64,000 nt of DNA, from assembly GCF_021295315.1 (NCBI RefSeq), contig NZ_JAIMJA010000003.1, forward strand, positions 221,274-285,273, written 5' to 3'. The notes beneath the pieces were generated by a model that was not told the DNA's origin, made no database searches, and saw nothing but the letters and a program-made list of their open reading frames with translations. Below, piece after piece: positions 1-9,589 of the stretch; the first letter of the stretch is position 1; every line of letters begins with the position of its first letter. The stretch is from Motilimonas cestriensis (GTDB lineage: Bacteria > Pseudomonadota > Gammaproteobacteria > Enterobacterales > CBDFNC01). Position numbers and translations under genes: made by a program.

Positions 1-1
1 A

Positions 2-2050
2 TTGCGTGCAGCGGGCGGTATCGATACCTTAGGTTCGCTTCGAAAAATTCAAATAAAGCGTAATGGTTCGCTGCTGCGTCAAATTGATTTATATGATCTG
101 TTGTTAAACGGTAATACCAGCGACGACATCAGGTTGCGAGATGGGGATACTATTTTCATTCCGCCACGAGGCGCAACGATTGTGGTCGACGGCGAAGTAC
201 GTCGCCGTGCAATTTATGAACTGAAAGGTAAAACGCCGATCATGAACGTGATTCGAGCGGCGGGTGGCTTTACCGAGCGCGCATTTAGTCAGCACATTAG
301 TGTAGCCAGAGCGACGGACTCAGGTACTGACGTATTCAATATTGACGTGACAACGCAGGCAGGGCGTAATTTTAAAGTAGGTGGCGGTGATAGTATCAAG
401 GTAACCCGTGTGCCAGGCGAATTCAATAACGCCATCGGCTTACTGGGGGCGGTAGAGCGCCCTGGTGCTTACAACTGGAAAAATGGCTTACGTTTAAGTG
501 ATTTAGTGGGCAATAGTAAGCAGGATCTTACTCCTGCTACGTATTATGACTATGGGGTGATTGTTCGAGAAATTAACACTCAAGGTGAAATTCAAGTTCT
601 GCAGTTTAACCTGGCTAACGCGATAGCCGCGCCGGGTACAGCAGCTGACCCAGTATTGCAAAAGCGCGACCAAGTGATCATCCTCAATAAAGACTTGGGG
701 CGCAGTTTAGAGCTATCTACGCAAACAGTTGGTGCAACAGAAAGTCGTTTAGAAGCAATGCGTCGTCAAACGGTGACACAACGCGAGAGCTTAGTAACCA
801 AGAATGAACAAACAGAAGATGCAGAAGCAAGCGCGCGTCTTAGTAATGTTGCAAACACCTCTCTAGGAGGTATTAGCGATGCAGACATGGCCAGTGGCGA
901 ACAATCTGGCAAGCTTGAAATTGATAGCTTAAATAACAAAACGAGTCTTGAGCGCAGTGCACAAGATGTACGTAACATGTTGCTAGAGCCGGTAATTGCG
1001 CAGCTAAAAGCACAGGCGGGCATCAACAAGCCGGTGCAAATAATTGAAATTCGCGGCGCAGTTAAATTTCCAGGCGTTTATCCTTTGGCGAGAGGACAAA
1101 GCCTAAAAGACTTAATCATCGCTGCCGGTGGCTTAAAAGAATCCGCTCATTTAGGTCGAGCAGAAATGAGTCGAATTATTGAGCAGGGCGGACGCAGTAA
1201 TATCGTGCACCGCGATATAGACCTGAATAAAGTTTTTAATGGCTCATCATCGCAGCAAATCAAGCTAGTTAGTAAAGACCGTATTAATATTTTTGCCAAA
1301 CCAGAATGGCGTGAAGACTTAAGTATTGAATTGGGCGGTGAAGTGCTCTTCCCAGGTCGATATACCTTCAAACGTGGTGAAACCTTACTTGAGCTTATTG
1401 AGCGTGCGGGCGGCTTAACCGAATATGCTTACCCCCAAGGGGCGGTATTCTCGCGCGAAAGTTTACGCGAGCAAGAAGCGCAAAAACTGCGTTACTTACA
1501 TGAACAATTGCGCCAAGAGGTTTCAACCCTAGCGTTTCGCCGTCAATCTTCAAGTAATCCGCTGCAGCAAGCCTCGCCAGCAACCGATGCCATGGGCGTG
1601 GTTGATAAACTTGGCATTGCAAGGCCGGTAGGCCGTATGGTAATTAACTTAGACCAAGTGATTGAAGGCAATAAACAACAAAACATCTTGCTAGAAAACG
1701 GTGACAAAATATATGTGCCACCATTGCGTAACATCGTCACGGTGATGGGACACATACAAATGCCGACGTCGTTGATTTTTGACAGCAATTTGTCCGTTCA
1801 AGATTACATCAATGCCACCGGTGGTCCGAAAAAACAAGCAGATACCGATCGTATCTATGTAATTCGCGCTAATGGCTCGGTCATGCTGCCGGATAGCAGC
1901 TATTGGTTTAAGCGCGGTGAAGATAAGCTAATGCCGGGTGACACTATAGTGGTACCTATGGATACAGATTATGTAGATGGCTTGAGCGTCCTAACATCAG
2001 CTACGCAAATTCTATACCAAATCGGTGTAGCTTGGGCGGCGATTAAATAA
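2..2050 (+). CDS. SLBB-domain polysaccharide export protein, 5'-truncated
   Basis: The reading frame is open at the window edge, so the signal peptide and N-terminal export domain are missing and the first codon here is not the true start. About 680 residues remain. At least five SLBB-type repeats are visible by their pattern (G-x-V-x-x-P-G-x-Y followed by L-x-x-L-I-x-x-A-G-G): near residues 59-89, 146-170, 350-378, 443-472 and 590-620. The repeats near 350 and 443 are the clearest. A polar, Gln/Glu-rich stretch at about 240-330 separates the second and third. Proteins of this type resemble Wza and form or line the outer-membrane/periplasmic export channel for surface polysaccharide. A wzz gene follows 75 bp downstream, which fits an export role. 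The family is confident; the exact polymer is inferred from the genes downstream. Confidence 0.85.
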   Translation: MRAAGGIDTLGSLRKIQIKRNGSLLRQIDLYDLLLNGNTSDDIRLRDGDTIFIPPRGATIVVDGEVRRRAIYELKGKTPIMNVIRAAGGFTERAFSQHISVARATDSGTDVFNIDVTTQAGRNFKVGGGDSIKVTRVPGEFNNAIGLLGAVERPGAYNWKNGLRLSDLVGNSKQDLTPATYYDYGVIVREINTQGEIQVLQFNLANAIAAPGTAADPVLQKRDQVIILNKDLGRSLELSTQTVGATESRLEAMRRQTVTQRESLVTKNEQTEDAEASARLSNVANTSLGGISDADMASGEQSGKLEIDSLNNKTSLERSAQDVRNMLLEPVIAQLKAQAGINKPVQIIEIRGAVKFPGVYPLARGQSLKDLIIAAGGLKESAHLGRAEMSRIIEQGGRSNIVHRDIDLNKVFNGSSSQQIKLVSKDRINIFAKPEWREDLSIELGGEVLFPGRYTFKRGETLLELIERAGGLTEYAYPQGAVFSRESLREQEAQKLRYLHEQLRQEVSTLAFRRQSSSNPLQQASPATDAMGVVDKLGIARPVGRMVINLDQVIEGNKQQNILLENGDKIYVPPLRNIVTVMGHIQMPTSLIFDSNLSVQDYINATGGPKKQADTDRIYVIRANGSVMLPDSSYWFKRGEDKLMPGDTIVVPMDTDYVDGLSVLTSATQILYQIGVAWAAIK

Positions 2051-2125
2051 ACAACTAGCTTATTCATTACTAATTGGCTTAGCAGCTTTATATAGCTGTT
2101 AAGCCTAAACTTATATTTAAGAATT

Positions 2126-3109
2126 ATGACTCAAGAAATTAAACAGCAACCTATATACATTAGCCCTGAATATTTTCAGCAACAAAATAACGAGCTAGAT
2201 GATGAAATAGATCTACGGGAGCTATTTGGCGCTTTATGGAAAGGTAAATGGCTAATCATTTTTTGTACTTTTATTTTTGCTGTTGGTGCAGTCATCTTTG
2301 CAATCAATCAACCTAATTATTACAAAGCACAAGCATTGTTAGCGCCAAGTTCGGGAGAGGGTAGCTCTGGCGGCTTAGGGCAGTTGGGCGGTCTTGCTGC
2401 TTTAGCTGGAGTTAATATTGGTGGTGGCAAAAGTGATAAAACACAATTGGCTATGGCTGTATTAAAATCTCGAGAGTTTCAAACACGGTTTATCAATAAA
2501 TATGATGTGAAAATCCCTTTGTTTGCAGGACTAAAATGGAGTAAAGATAGTGGCGATCTAGCTTTGGATCCTGAAGTGTACGACCCCATTAAAAACGAAT
2601 GGACTCGCGAGGTACAACCAGGGGAATCTGTTATCCCAACAGATTGGGAGTCTTATAAAGAATTTAATCCTGTTGTGTCAGTATCACAAGATCAAGATAA
2701 TGGGCTAGTAACTGTATCTGTTGAGTTTTTATCGCCAACGCTAGCGCAAAAGTGGGTGGCATTATTAATTAAAGATTTAAACCAAGTAATGAAAGAGAAA
2801 GAGTTATTAGAAAGTGAAAAGAATATTAATTATCTGCAAGAGCAACTAGGTCAAACTACCATCGCTGATATGCAAAGCGTATTCTATCAACTTATTGAAG
2901 ATCAGATTAAAAATCGTATGCTGGCCGAAGTTCAAGATGAATTTGTTTTTAAGGTCGTTGACCCAGCAGTTGTACCTGAAGAAAAGAGCAAGCCGAAAAG
3001 AGCACTGATTTGTGTGTTGGGGACGCTATTAGGCGGTATGTTAGGATGTGCGATTATACTGGTACGCTTTGCGTTTAGGAAACAAGATACCCAGACAATA
3101 AATAGATGA
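2126..3109 (+). CDS. wzz: Wzz-family chain length determinant protein
   Basis: This 327-residue inner-membrane protein has the Wzz layout. A short cytoplasmic N-terminus is followed by a first membrane span at about residues 42-62 (WLIIFCTFIFAVGAVIFAI). A periplasmic domain contains a Gly/Ser-rich loop at about 74-98. A second span lies at about 290-312, preceded by the Pro-rich PEEKSKPKR segment typical just before TM2. Wzz proteins set the modal number of repeat units added by Wzy. The first coding position follows a short AT-rich gap after the SLBB gene. Its place between the export protein and the sugar genes supports a Wzx/Wzy-dependent pathway. Confidence 0.9.
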   Translation: MTQEIKQQPIYISPEYFQQQNNELDDEIDLRELFGALWKGKWLIIFCTFIFAVGAVIFAINQPNYYKAQALLAPSSGEGSSGGLGQLGGLAALAGVNIGGGKSDKTQLAMAVLKSREFQTRFINKYDVKIPLFAGLKWSKDSGDLALDPEVYDPIKNEWTREVQPGESVIPTDWESYKEFNPVVSVSQDQDNGLVTVSVEFLSPTLAQKWVALLIKDLNQVMKEKELLESEKNINYLQEQLGQTTIADMQSVFYQLIEDQIKNRMLAEVQDEFVFKVVDPAVVPEEKSKPKRALICVLGTLLGGMLGCAIILVRFAFRKQDTQTINR

Positions 3110-3193
3110 AAAAGTGTGGGTGTGTGATTTTTGGTATTTTATTTAAAATATTAAACTGAATTTTTGTAGACATAGAATTAGGAACTTAAGTGT

Positions 3194-4384
3194 ATGAGCA
3201 ATATCTTGCCTCTAATCGGACGCGATAAAGCGTTGTTTGTATCTGACATTACTGCTCATGAAGAAGAGTTAAAGCGCATCGTATCTAGTTCAAGGTTTCT
3301 TGTTTTAGGTGGAGCCGGTTCCATAGGTCAAGCGGTAACTAAAGAGATATTTAAACGCAATCCGAAAAAGCTTCATGTTGTTGATATTAGTGAAAACAAC
3401 ATGGTTGAACTGGTCCGTGATATTCGTAGTTCATTTGGCTACATAAATGGTGACTTCCAGACTTTTGCATTAGACATAGGTTCTGTTGAGTATGATGCGT
3501 TTATTAAAGCCGATGGGCAATATGACTACGTTTTAAACTTGTCTGCTTTAAAGCATGTTCGCAGCGAGAAAGACCCTTTTACCTTGATGCGTATGATCGA
3601 TGTGAATGTATTCAATACAGACAAAACAATTCAGCAGTCGATTGATACTGGCGTGAAAAAGTATTTTTGTGTATCGACAGATAAGGCCGCTAATCCGGTC
3701 AACATGATGGGCGCATCTAAGCGAATTATGGAAATGTTCTTAATGCGTAAAAGTGAACAGATTTCGATTTCTACCGCCCGCTTTGCAAACGTTGCTTTTT
3801 CGGATGGCTCTTTACTTCATGGCTTTAATCAACGCTTACAAAAGAATCAACCGATTGTTGCCCCCAATGATATAAAACGTTATTTCGTTACCCCTCAAGA
3901 GTCTGGTGAGTTGTGTTTGATGTCATGTATTTTTGGTGAAAACCGAGATATCTTTTTTCCTAAATTAAGTGAAGCGCTACACCTCATTTCTTTTGCAGAT
4001 ATAGCAGTGAAATATCTAGAGCAAAGAGGATTAGAGCCTTATTTGTGTCAAAATGAAGATGAGGCGCGTGAATTATCATGCTCTTTACCTGCGCAAGGTA
4101 AATGGCCTTGTTTATTCACATCAAGCGATACCACAGGCGAAAAAGACTTTGAAGAGTTCTTTACTGAGAAAGAAACATTAGACATGGCGCGTTTTAACAA
4201 TTTGGGCATCATTAAAAATGATCCACTTTATGAACAATCGCTTCTTGAGTTGTTTGAAGAAAAGATAGGCCAAATGAAATCAGAACGTGCTTGGTCTAAA
4301 GAAGAAATTGTTAATCTCTTCTTTAAGATGATCCCCGATTTTGGCCATAAAGAAACGGGCAAATATCTTGACAGCAAAATGTAG
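3194..4384 (+). CDS. legB: LegB-type nucleotide-sugar 4,6-dehydratase (SDR)
   Basis: This 396-residue extended short-chain dehydrogenase has the nucleotide-binding motif GGAGSIG near residue 39 and an STDKAANPVNMMGASKR segment near 160. In the latter the usual Tyr of YxxxK is Met, as in FlaA1/PglF/LegB inverting or retaining 4,6-dehydratases. LegB converts an NDP-GlcNAc (GDP-linked in the Campylobacter legionaminate route) to the 4-keto-6-deoxy sugar. It is the first gene of a tightly packed set (legC, legG, legI, acetyltransferase, ptmE, ptmF-like, legF, ptmA-like), which points to legionaminic rather than pseudaminic acid. The start has AGGAA about 10 bp upstream. The family is confident; the LegB assignment rests on gene order. 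Confidence 0.85.
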   Translation: MSNILPLIGRDKALFVSDITAHEEELKRIVSSSRFLVLGGAGSIGQAVTKEIFKRNPKKLHVVDISENNMVELVRDIRSSFGYINGDFQTFALDIGSVEYDAFIKADGQYDYVLNLSALKHVRSEKDPFTLMRMIDVNVFNTDKTIQQSIDTGVKKYFCVSTDKAANPVNMMGASKRIMEMFLMRKSEQISISTARFANVAFSDGSLLHGFNQRLQKNQPIVAPNDIKRYFVTPQESGELCLMSCIFGENRDIFFPKLSEALHLISFADIAVKYLEQRGLEPYLCQNEDEARELSCSLPAQGKWPCLFTSSDTTGEKDFEEFFTEKETLDMARFNNLGIIKNDPLYEQSLLELFEEKIGQMKSERAWSKEEIVNLFFKMIPDFGHKETGKYLDSKM

Positions 4385-4451
4385 TCATTTTTTATTTTCC
4401 GCTATTTTTTAGTCCCGTTTATCGGTTTCAGTTTAAAGTGAGAGTCAAACT

Positions 4452-5597
4452 ATGAGCCAAGCATCTATTGTTGAGTTTGTGCGTGAATTATACCAAACCA
4501 ATGATTTCATTCCGCTGCATGCCCCCAAATTTGATGGTAACGAACAGAAGTATGTCTTAGAAACAATACAGAGTACGTTTGTTTCGAGTGTTGGTAAGTT
4601 TGTCGATGAGTTTGAAAAAAAAATTGAAAGTTATACAGGAAGTGCGAAAGCGGTTGCCACTGTAAATGGGACAGCAGCCTTACACGCTTCACTTTATATG
4701 GCTGGCGTTCAGCATGGTGATTTTGTTATAACCCAGGCGTTAACGTTTGTTGCAACATGCAATGCCTTATATCACATGGGGGCGGAGCCTATTTTCGTTG
4801 ACGTTTCCCCTATAAGTTTGGGCTTATGTCCAAAGGCCGTTGACGAATTTCTAACACAGCATGCAATTGTGACAGATACGGGTTGCATGCATAAGCAAAC
4901 CAAGCGGCCTATCCGCGCAGTTGTGCCCATGCATACATTTGGTCATCCTGTTGAACTAGATGAGTTAATAGCTGTTTGTCGGAAATGGAATCTGACCTTA
5001 GTTGAAGATGCGGCGGAAAGCTTAGGCTCATTTTATAAAGGTAAGCATACCGGTACCTTAGGAGATTTTGGTGCCGTCAGTTTTAACGGTAACAAAATCA
5101 TTACCACAGGTGGCGGTGGGATGGTTTTATGCAAGACGGCCGAGCTTGGCGCTCATACTAAGCATGTAACGACCACAGCAAAAGTACCCCATCCTTATGA
5201 GTTTTATCACGATGAAGCAGGCTTTAATTACCGAATGCCAAACTTAAATGCGGCCTTGGGTTGTGCACAAATGGAAGTATTAGAGCAATATCTAATTGAA
5301 AAGCGTGAGCTTGCGAGCCGCTACCAAGATTTTTTTGCAAAGGGTGATTTTAAATTTGTCGTTGAGCCTGAGTATGCCATGTCAAATTACTGGCTAAATG
5401 CGGTTATTTGCCCATCTGCACAAGCTAGAGATACCCTGCTAAAGCAAACTAATGAATCAGGTGTGATGACTCGTCCTATTTGGCAATTAATGCATCGATT
5501 GCCCATGTTCAAAAATGCCCCTCGTGGTGAGTTAACGCAATCAGAACACATTGAAATGCATTTGATTAACTTACCTAGTAGTCCAATTTCAATTTAA
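4452..5597 (+). CDS. legC: LegC family PLP-dependent aminotransferase
   Basis: This is a 381-residue DegT/DnrJ/EryC1/StrS aminotransferase. The PLP-binding region VEDAAESLGS (near residue 182) and the Schiff-base lysine in SFNGNKIITTGGGG (near residue 212) are intact. The motif HxFGHP-x-x-x-D near 160 is typical of the LegC/PseC branch. It is expected to transfer an amino group to C4 of the 4-keto sugar made by the preceding dehydratase, giving the 4-amino-4,6-dideoxy intermediate. GAG lies 7-10 bp before the ATG. It is full length, ending in LPSSPI as usual for the family. Confidence 0.88.
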   Translation: MSQASIVEFVRELYQTNDFIPLHAPKFDGNEQKYVLETIQSTFVSSVGKFVDEFEKKIESYTGSAKAVATVNGTAALHASLYMAGVQHGDFVITQALTFVATCNALYHMGAEPIFVDVSPISLGLCPKAVDEFLTQHAIVTDTGCMHKQTKRPIRAVVPMHTFGHPVELDELIAVCRKWNLTLVEDAAESLGSFYKGKHTGTLGDFGAVSFNGNKIITTGGGGMVLCKTAELGAHTKHVTTTAKVPHPYEFYHDEAGFNYRMPNLNAALGCAQMEVLEQYLIEKRELASRYQDFFAKGDFKFVVEPEYAMSNYWLNAVICPSAQARDTLLKQTNESGVMTRPIWQLMHRLPMFKNAPRGELTQSEHIEMHLINLPSSPISI

Positions 5598-5634
5598 TTA
5601 AGTTGATAGAATTAGGAATAGCAAGTTTAGTATT

Positions 5635-6804
5635 ATGACTAGAAAAATTGCGGTTTTCACGGGCACAAGAGCAGAGTACGGACTTCTTTTTTGGCTGCTA
5701 AAAGACATTCAAAATGATCCAGAGCTTTGTTTGCAGCTTCTTGTATCTGGAATGCATTTATCGCCTGAATTTGGTGAGACCTATAAGCAAATAGAGCAAG
5801 ATGGCTTCAATATTGACGAAAAGATAGAAATTTTATTATCGTCTGATTCTGCCGTGGGTACAGCTAAAAGCATGGGATTGGGCGTGTTAGGTTTTTCAGA
5901 TGCACTCGCGCGATTACAACCCAATGTACTGGTCATTTTAGGCGACCGTTTTGAGGCGCTAGCAGCGGCTCAAACGGCAATGATCATGCGGATTCCAATT
6001 CTTCACTTACATGGTGGGGAGATCACGGAAGGGGCTTATGATGACGCTATTCGTCATGCAATAACTAAGTTGAGCTACCTTCATGGAACATCAACTGAAG
6101 AGTATCGTCAGCGAGTTATACAGCTTGGTGAATCACCAGATAGAGTGAAAAATGTAGGTGCAATAGGTTTAGACCACCTAAAGCGTGCAACTTTTATGAC
6201 AGTTGATGAATTATCTGGGTCTCTTAACTTCAAAATAGATAAGCCATACTTTCTTGTTACCTACCATCCCGTCACACTAGGTGATGAAGTGCCTGTTGCT
6301 AGTTTTCAAGCGCTGCTTGATGCCCTGGATGAGTATCCCGACTACCAAGTGATCCTTACCTATCCGAACGCGGATGATGGTGGTCGTCGAATTATTCCTA
6401 TTTTGGAAGAATACGCGCGGAAAAATTCTACACGTGTTTTTGCTATACCCTCTTTAGGCCAGGTTCGCTACCTCAGCGCGGTTACTCATGCTGCAGTCGT
6501 TATTGGTAATTCATCTAGTGGCATCATTGAGGTGCCAGCCTTTGATGTGCCAACTGTAAACATAGGTTCAAGACAAAAGGGTCGTTTGGCTGCAAAAAGC
6601 GTGTTGAATGCAGAGCCTAATCAAGGTGCTATTTCGGCGGCAATCAGCGTCGCAATCTCTCGTGTTTATAAGCATGAAGATGAAAAAGTACATAATCCAT
6701 ATGGCCAAGGTGACACAAGTAGCCAAGTGATTGATATGATCAAGTCGCTTGAGTTCAAACCAAGTAAAGCCTTTTACGATATAAACTTTAACGACGTTAA
6801 GTGA
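5635..6804 (+). CDS. legG: Hydrolysing NDP-sugar 2-epimerase, NeuC/LegG family
   Basis: This 389-residue protein begins KIAVFTGTRAEYGLL, the standard N-terminus of NeuC/WecB-type UDP-GlcNAc 2-epimerases. It carries GDRFEALAAA near residue 103, LHLHGGE near 122, TYHPVT near 208 and the GNSSSGIIE motif near 292 that binds the nucleotide diphosphate. In nonulosonate pathways the enzyme releases the nucleotide and epimerises C2 to give the free 2,4-diacetamido hexose used by the synthase that follows. LegG is preferred over NeuC because 4,6-dehydratase and aminotransferase genes are adjacent. It is 8 bp from the synthase gene, suggesting co-transcription. Confidence 0.87.
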   Translation: MTRKIAVFTGTRAEYGLLFWLLKDIQNDPELCLQLLVSGMHLSPEFGETYKQIEQDGFNIDEKIEILLSSDSAVGTAKSMGLGVLGFSDALARLQPNVLVILGDRFEALAAAQTAMIMRIPILHLHGGEITEGAYDDAIRHAITKLSYLHGTSTEEYRQRVIQLGESPDRVKNVGAIGLDHLKRATFMTVDELSGSLNFKIDKPYFLVTYHPVTLGDEVPVASFQALLDALDEYPDYQVILTYPNADDGGRRIIPILEEYARKNSTRVFAIPSLGQVRYLSAVTHAAVVIGNSSSGIIEVPAFDVPTVNIGSRQKGRLAAKSVLNAEPNQGAISAAISVAISRVYKHEDEKVHNPYGQGDTSSQVIDMIKSLEFKPSKAFYDINFNDVK

Positions 6805-6811
6805 GAGAATA

Positions 6812-7885
6812 ATGACTCTAATTATTGCTGAAGCTGGTGTTAATCATAATGGCGATGAAAAATTAGCTTTTGAATTAGTAGACGCGGCATATCAAGCAGG
6901 CGCAGATATCGTTAAATTTCAAACTTTTAAAGCAAAAAATCTAGTAACAGCAGATGCAAAGCAAGCAGAATATCAAGTTGCTAATACTCAAAAGCAAGAG
7001 TCACAACTGGCTATGTTGAGCCGTTTAGAGCTTTCATATGACGCGCATCATCAACTAGTAAAGCACTGCGAATCTCTGGGCATTGAATTTTTATCCACTG
7101 CATTTGATTCAGAAAGCTTAGATTTTCTAGTCAACGATTTGGGCTTAACTCGCCTTAAAATACCTTCTGGTGAAATAACTAATGCCCCTCTTGTACTTGA
7201 GCATGCAAAAACAGGCTGTGATTTGATAGTGTCTACTGGTATGGCAACGTTATCAGAAATTGAAGCTGTATTAGGAGTGATAGCATTTGGCTATATCGCA
7301 GATAAAACAGCTACACCGAGTGAATTAGCATTTCAACAAGCCTATGCTTCTGAAGCCGGCCAACAAGCACTAAAGCAAAAAGTAACTGTTTTACATTGTA
7401 CTACAGAATATCCTGCGCCGATGGCTGAGATAAATCTTAAAGCCATGGATACACTTGAGCGCGCGTTTGAGCTTCCTGCTGGTTATTCCGATCATAGTGA
7501 GGGAATTACCATTCCTATTGCTGCTGTTGCGCGAGGTGCGGTGCTGATTGAAAAGCACTTTACTCTTGATAAAAATATGGATGGCCCAGATCATAAAGCG
7601 TCACTCGAGCCACAAGAGCTTGCCGCAATGGTGAAAGCTATTCGCCAAGTAGAAGTTGCTTTGGGAGTTGGAGTTAAAAGCCCTACTGTTTCAGAGGTAA
7701 AAAATAAAGCTGTCGCACGTAAGAGCTTGGTTGCCGCAGAAGACATTAAACATGGTGAAAAGTTTACAAAAGAAAATTTAACTATTAAGCGCCCAGGTTC
7801 AGGTGTTTCTCCCTACCGTTACTGGGAACTTTTGGACAAAAAAGCCTCTCATGCTTATCAATCAGGTGATTTAATTGTTGAGTAG
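6812..7885 (+). CDS. legI: Legionaminic/sialic acid synthase (NeuB family)
   Basis: This 357-residue NeuB-family enzyme condenses a six-carbon amino sugar with phosphoenolpyruvate. The N-terminal TIM barrel opens with IIAEAGVNHNGD and includes KFQTFKA near residue 40, KIPSGE near 118, STGMAT near 135, LHCTTEYPAP near 194 and GYSDHSEGI near 222. The last ~60 residues form the SAF (antifreeze-like) domain, with RKSLVAAEDI and RPGSGVSP. An insertion at about residues 154-190 separates STGMAT from LHCTTEYP. GAGAG lies before the ATG. The product is probably N,N'-diacetyllegionaminic acid given the neighbouring genes; the substrate is inferred. Confidence 0.9.
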   Translation: MTLIIAEAGVNHNGDEKLAFELVDAAYQAGADIVKFQTFKAKNLVTADAKQAEYQVANTQKQESQLAMLSRLELSYDAHHQLVKHCESLGIEFLSTAFDSESLDFLVNDLGLTRLKIPSGEITNAPLVLEHAKTGCDLIVSTGMATLSEIEAVLGVIAFGYIADKTATPSELAFQQAYASEAGQQALKQKVTVLHCTTEYPAPMAEINLKAMDTLERAFELPAGYSDHSEGITIPIAAVARGAVLIEKHFTLDKNMDGPDHKASLEPQELAAMVKAIRQVEVALGVGVKSPTVSEVKNKAVARKSLVAAEDIKHGEKFTKENLTIKRPGSGVSPYRYWELLDKKASHAYQSGDLIVE

Positions 7886-8534
7886 TCACAATTTAAAACC
7901 ACTTATTATCATTGGTGGTGGCGGTCATGCGAGTGTGTTGGTTGATATTTTGCGTTCACAGGATCGAGAAATATTGGCAGTTGTTTCTCCTGATGACATT
8001 GCTCATCGGAGTGTTTTTATTGGTATTAAGCACCTAAAAAATGACGACGACCTTTTAGCTTATACGCCAAATGAAGTGGTATTAGTCAATGGTATTGGCA
8101 TGATGCCGAGAAGCAAAATCAAGCGAAAAATCAATGAGAAATTCTTATCACTTGGTTATCGGTTTGAAACAGTTATAGCAGATAGTGCGATTATTTCTGA
8201 GTATGCAAGCCTTGGAGAAGGTGTACAGGTCTTACCTGGTGCAATTATTCAAGCAGGAGCTGTAATTGGTGAATATGCAATTATTAACAGCGGTGCGATT
8301 ATTGAGCACGATACACAGATTGGCTGTTATAACCACATTGCACCAGGCTCTGTTATATGTGGTCAATGTGTCACAAAAGAAGATGTATTTGTGGGCGCAG
8401 GAGCGACCGTTATTCAAAGTGTAAACATTGCTGAGCAAGCGTTTGTTGCAGCAGGTGCAACCTTAACAACAAATATGCCTGCTAGCAGCATCTGTTATCC
8501 CTCTCGAGCACAAATAACTCAAGGTGATTTATGA
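7875..8534 (+). CDS. NeuD-family sugar acetyltransferase
   Basis: This 219-residue protein has the PglD/NeuD layout. An N-terminal Rossmann-like domain begins with IIIGGGGHA. A C-terminal left-handed beta-helix of hexapeptide repeats (GAIIQAGAVIGEYAIINSGAII and on) carries the catalytic His in IEHDTQIG near residue 140. The start is non-ATG: TTG at 7875 or 7878, with AGGTGA at 7863-7868, inside the end of the synthase gene. In a legionaminate locus the N-acetylation of the 4-amino sugar (LegH) must be done by such an enzyme, and no other candidate is in the window. O-acetylation of the finished sugar is the alternative. Confidence 0.8.
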   Translation: MLSSHNLKPLIIIGGGGHASVLVDILRSQDREILAVVSPDDIAHRSVFIGIKHLKNDDDLLAYTPNEVVLVNGIGMMPRSKIKRKINEKFLSLGYRFETVIADSAIISEYASLGEGVQVLPGAIIQAGAVIGEYAIINSGAIIEHDTQIGCYNHIAPGSVICGQCVTKEDVFVGAGATVIQSVNIAEQAFVAAGATLTTNMPASSICYPSRAQITQGDL

Positions 8535-9589
8535 GCCACAGTTGGAAAAAAATATTGATTAGCCCTGAAAGCTCGATAATTCAGGCTCTGAAAATAATAG
8601 ATAATGAAGCGCTTAGAGTGGCTCTAGTTGTTGATGAAAATCAACGTTTAGCGGGTGTGGTAACAGATGGTGATATCAGACGCGGTATCTTAAATGGCCT
8701 AACACTAGATACTGCTGTATCTGAAATAATGAACACTTCGCCAATTACTGCTTGCGTCAACACTCCGAAGAAAGAATTGATAAAATTAATGGAAACTCGG
8801 AGTATTCTATCAATTCCTTTAGTTGAGAATGGTGCTGTTGTTGGATTAGAGACCCTGCATCATTTATTCGAACAGCCTACCTATGATAACCCAGTATTTA
8901 TTATGGCTGGAGGGTTTGGTACTAGATTGCGCCCGCTAACAGATAACTGCCCTAAGCCAATGCTCAAAATAGGTGATAAGCCGATACTTGAAACGCTTAT
9001 CCGCAGTTTTATCAGTGCTGGATTTAATAACTTTTATATCTCTACCCATTACATGCCTGAGCAAATTAAAGCACATTTTGGTGATGGTAAAGAGTTAGGT
9101 ATTAATATTACTTATGTCCATGAAGAATCACCGTTGGGTACCGGTGGTGCTCTTGGCTTGCTGCCGGATTGTTTGCCTAAAGATTTACCGCTTATTATGA
9201 TCAACGGGGATGTGCTTACTAAAGTTGATTTTCAACGTTTACTTGCTTTTCATGAAGAAAATCAGGCTGATGCAACTATGTGTGTGCGCGAGTATGACTA
9301 TCAAGTGCCATATGGTGTCATAAATGGAGAAGGCAATAAAATCACGAGTATGGTTGAAAAACCGATTCAACGTTTTTTTGTAAATGCTGGCATATATGTG
9401 GTCTCGCCGAAAGTCATCAAGTCCGTTCCAGAGAATCACAAAATAGATATGCCGACATTACTTGAGCAGCACATGCAAGAAAGTGACAACATTCTTATGT
9501 TCCCAATTCATGAATACTGGTTGGATATAGGGCGAATGGATGACTTCAATAGAGCACAGGCAGATATTCACACATTGGGGTTAGATTGA
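8531..9589 (+). CDS. ptmE: CBS-domain sugar-1-phosphate nucleotidyltransferase (PtmE-like)
   Basis: This 352-residue fusion has two CBS motifs in residues 1-115 (VVTDGDIRRGIL near 45 is typical). A nucleotidyltransferase domain from about 122 has the signature MAGGFGTRLRPLT and the KPML lysine. The Campylobacter homologue PtmE makes GDP-glucosamine from GlcN-1-P, supplying a GDP-linked precursor to LegB. Its presence suggests the GDP route to legionaminate here too (inference by family and gene order). The start overlaps the acetyltransferase stop in ATGA, with AAGGTGA at 8521-8527. Confidence 0.85.
   Translation: MSHSWKKILISPESSIIQALKIIDNEALRVALVVDENQRLAGVVTDGDIRRGILNGLTLDTAVSEIMNTSPITACVNTPKKELIKLMETRSILSIPLVENGAVVGLETLHHLFEQPTYDNPVFIMAGGFGTRLRPLTDNCPKPMLKIGDKPILETLIRSFISAGFNNFYISTHYMPEQIKAHFGDGKELGINITYVHEESPLGTGGALGLLPDCLPKDLPLIMINGDVLTKVDFQRLLAFHEENQADATMCVREYDYQVPYGVINGEGNKITSMVEKPIQRFFVNAGIYVVSPKVIKSVPENHKIDMPTLLEQHMQESDNILMFPIHEYWLDIGRMDDFNRAQADIHTLGLD

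Noticed and set aside
449..462. GGCGGTAG resembling the RfaH ops element
   Set aside because: It is inside the SLBB coding sequence and lacks the rest of a JUMPstart region.
3194..7885. Pseudaminic acid pathway
   Set aside because: The combination of a hydrolysing 2-epimerase, PtmE-type nucleotidyltransferase, PtmA/PtmF-like genes and a LegC-type aminotransferase matches legionaminate. No PseG-type hydrolase is present.
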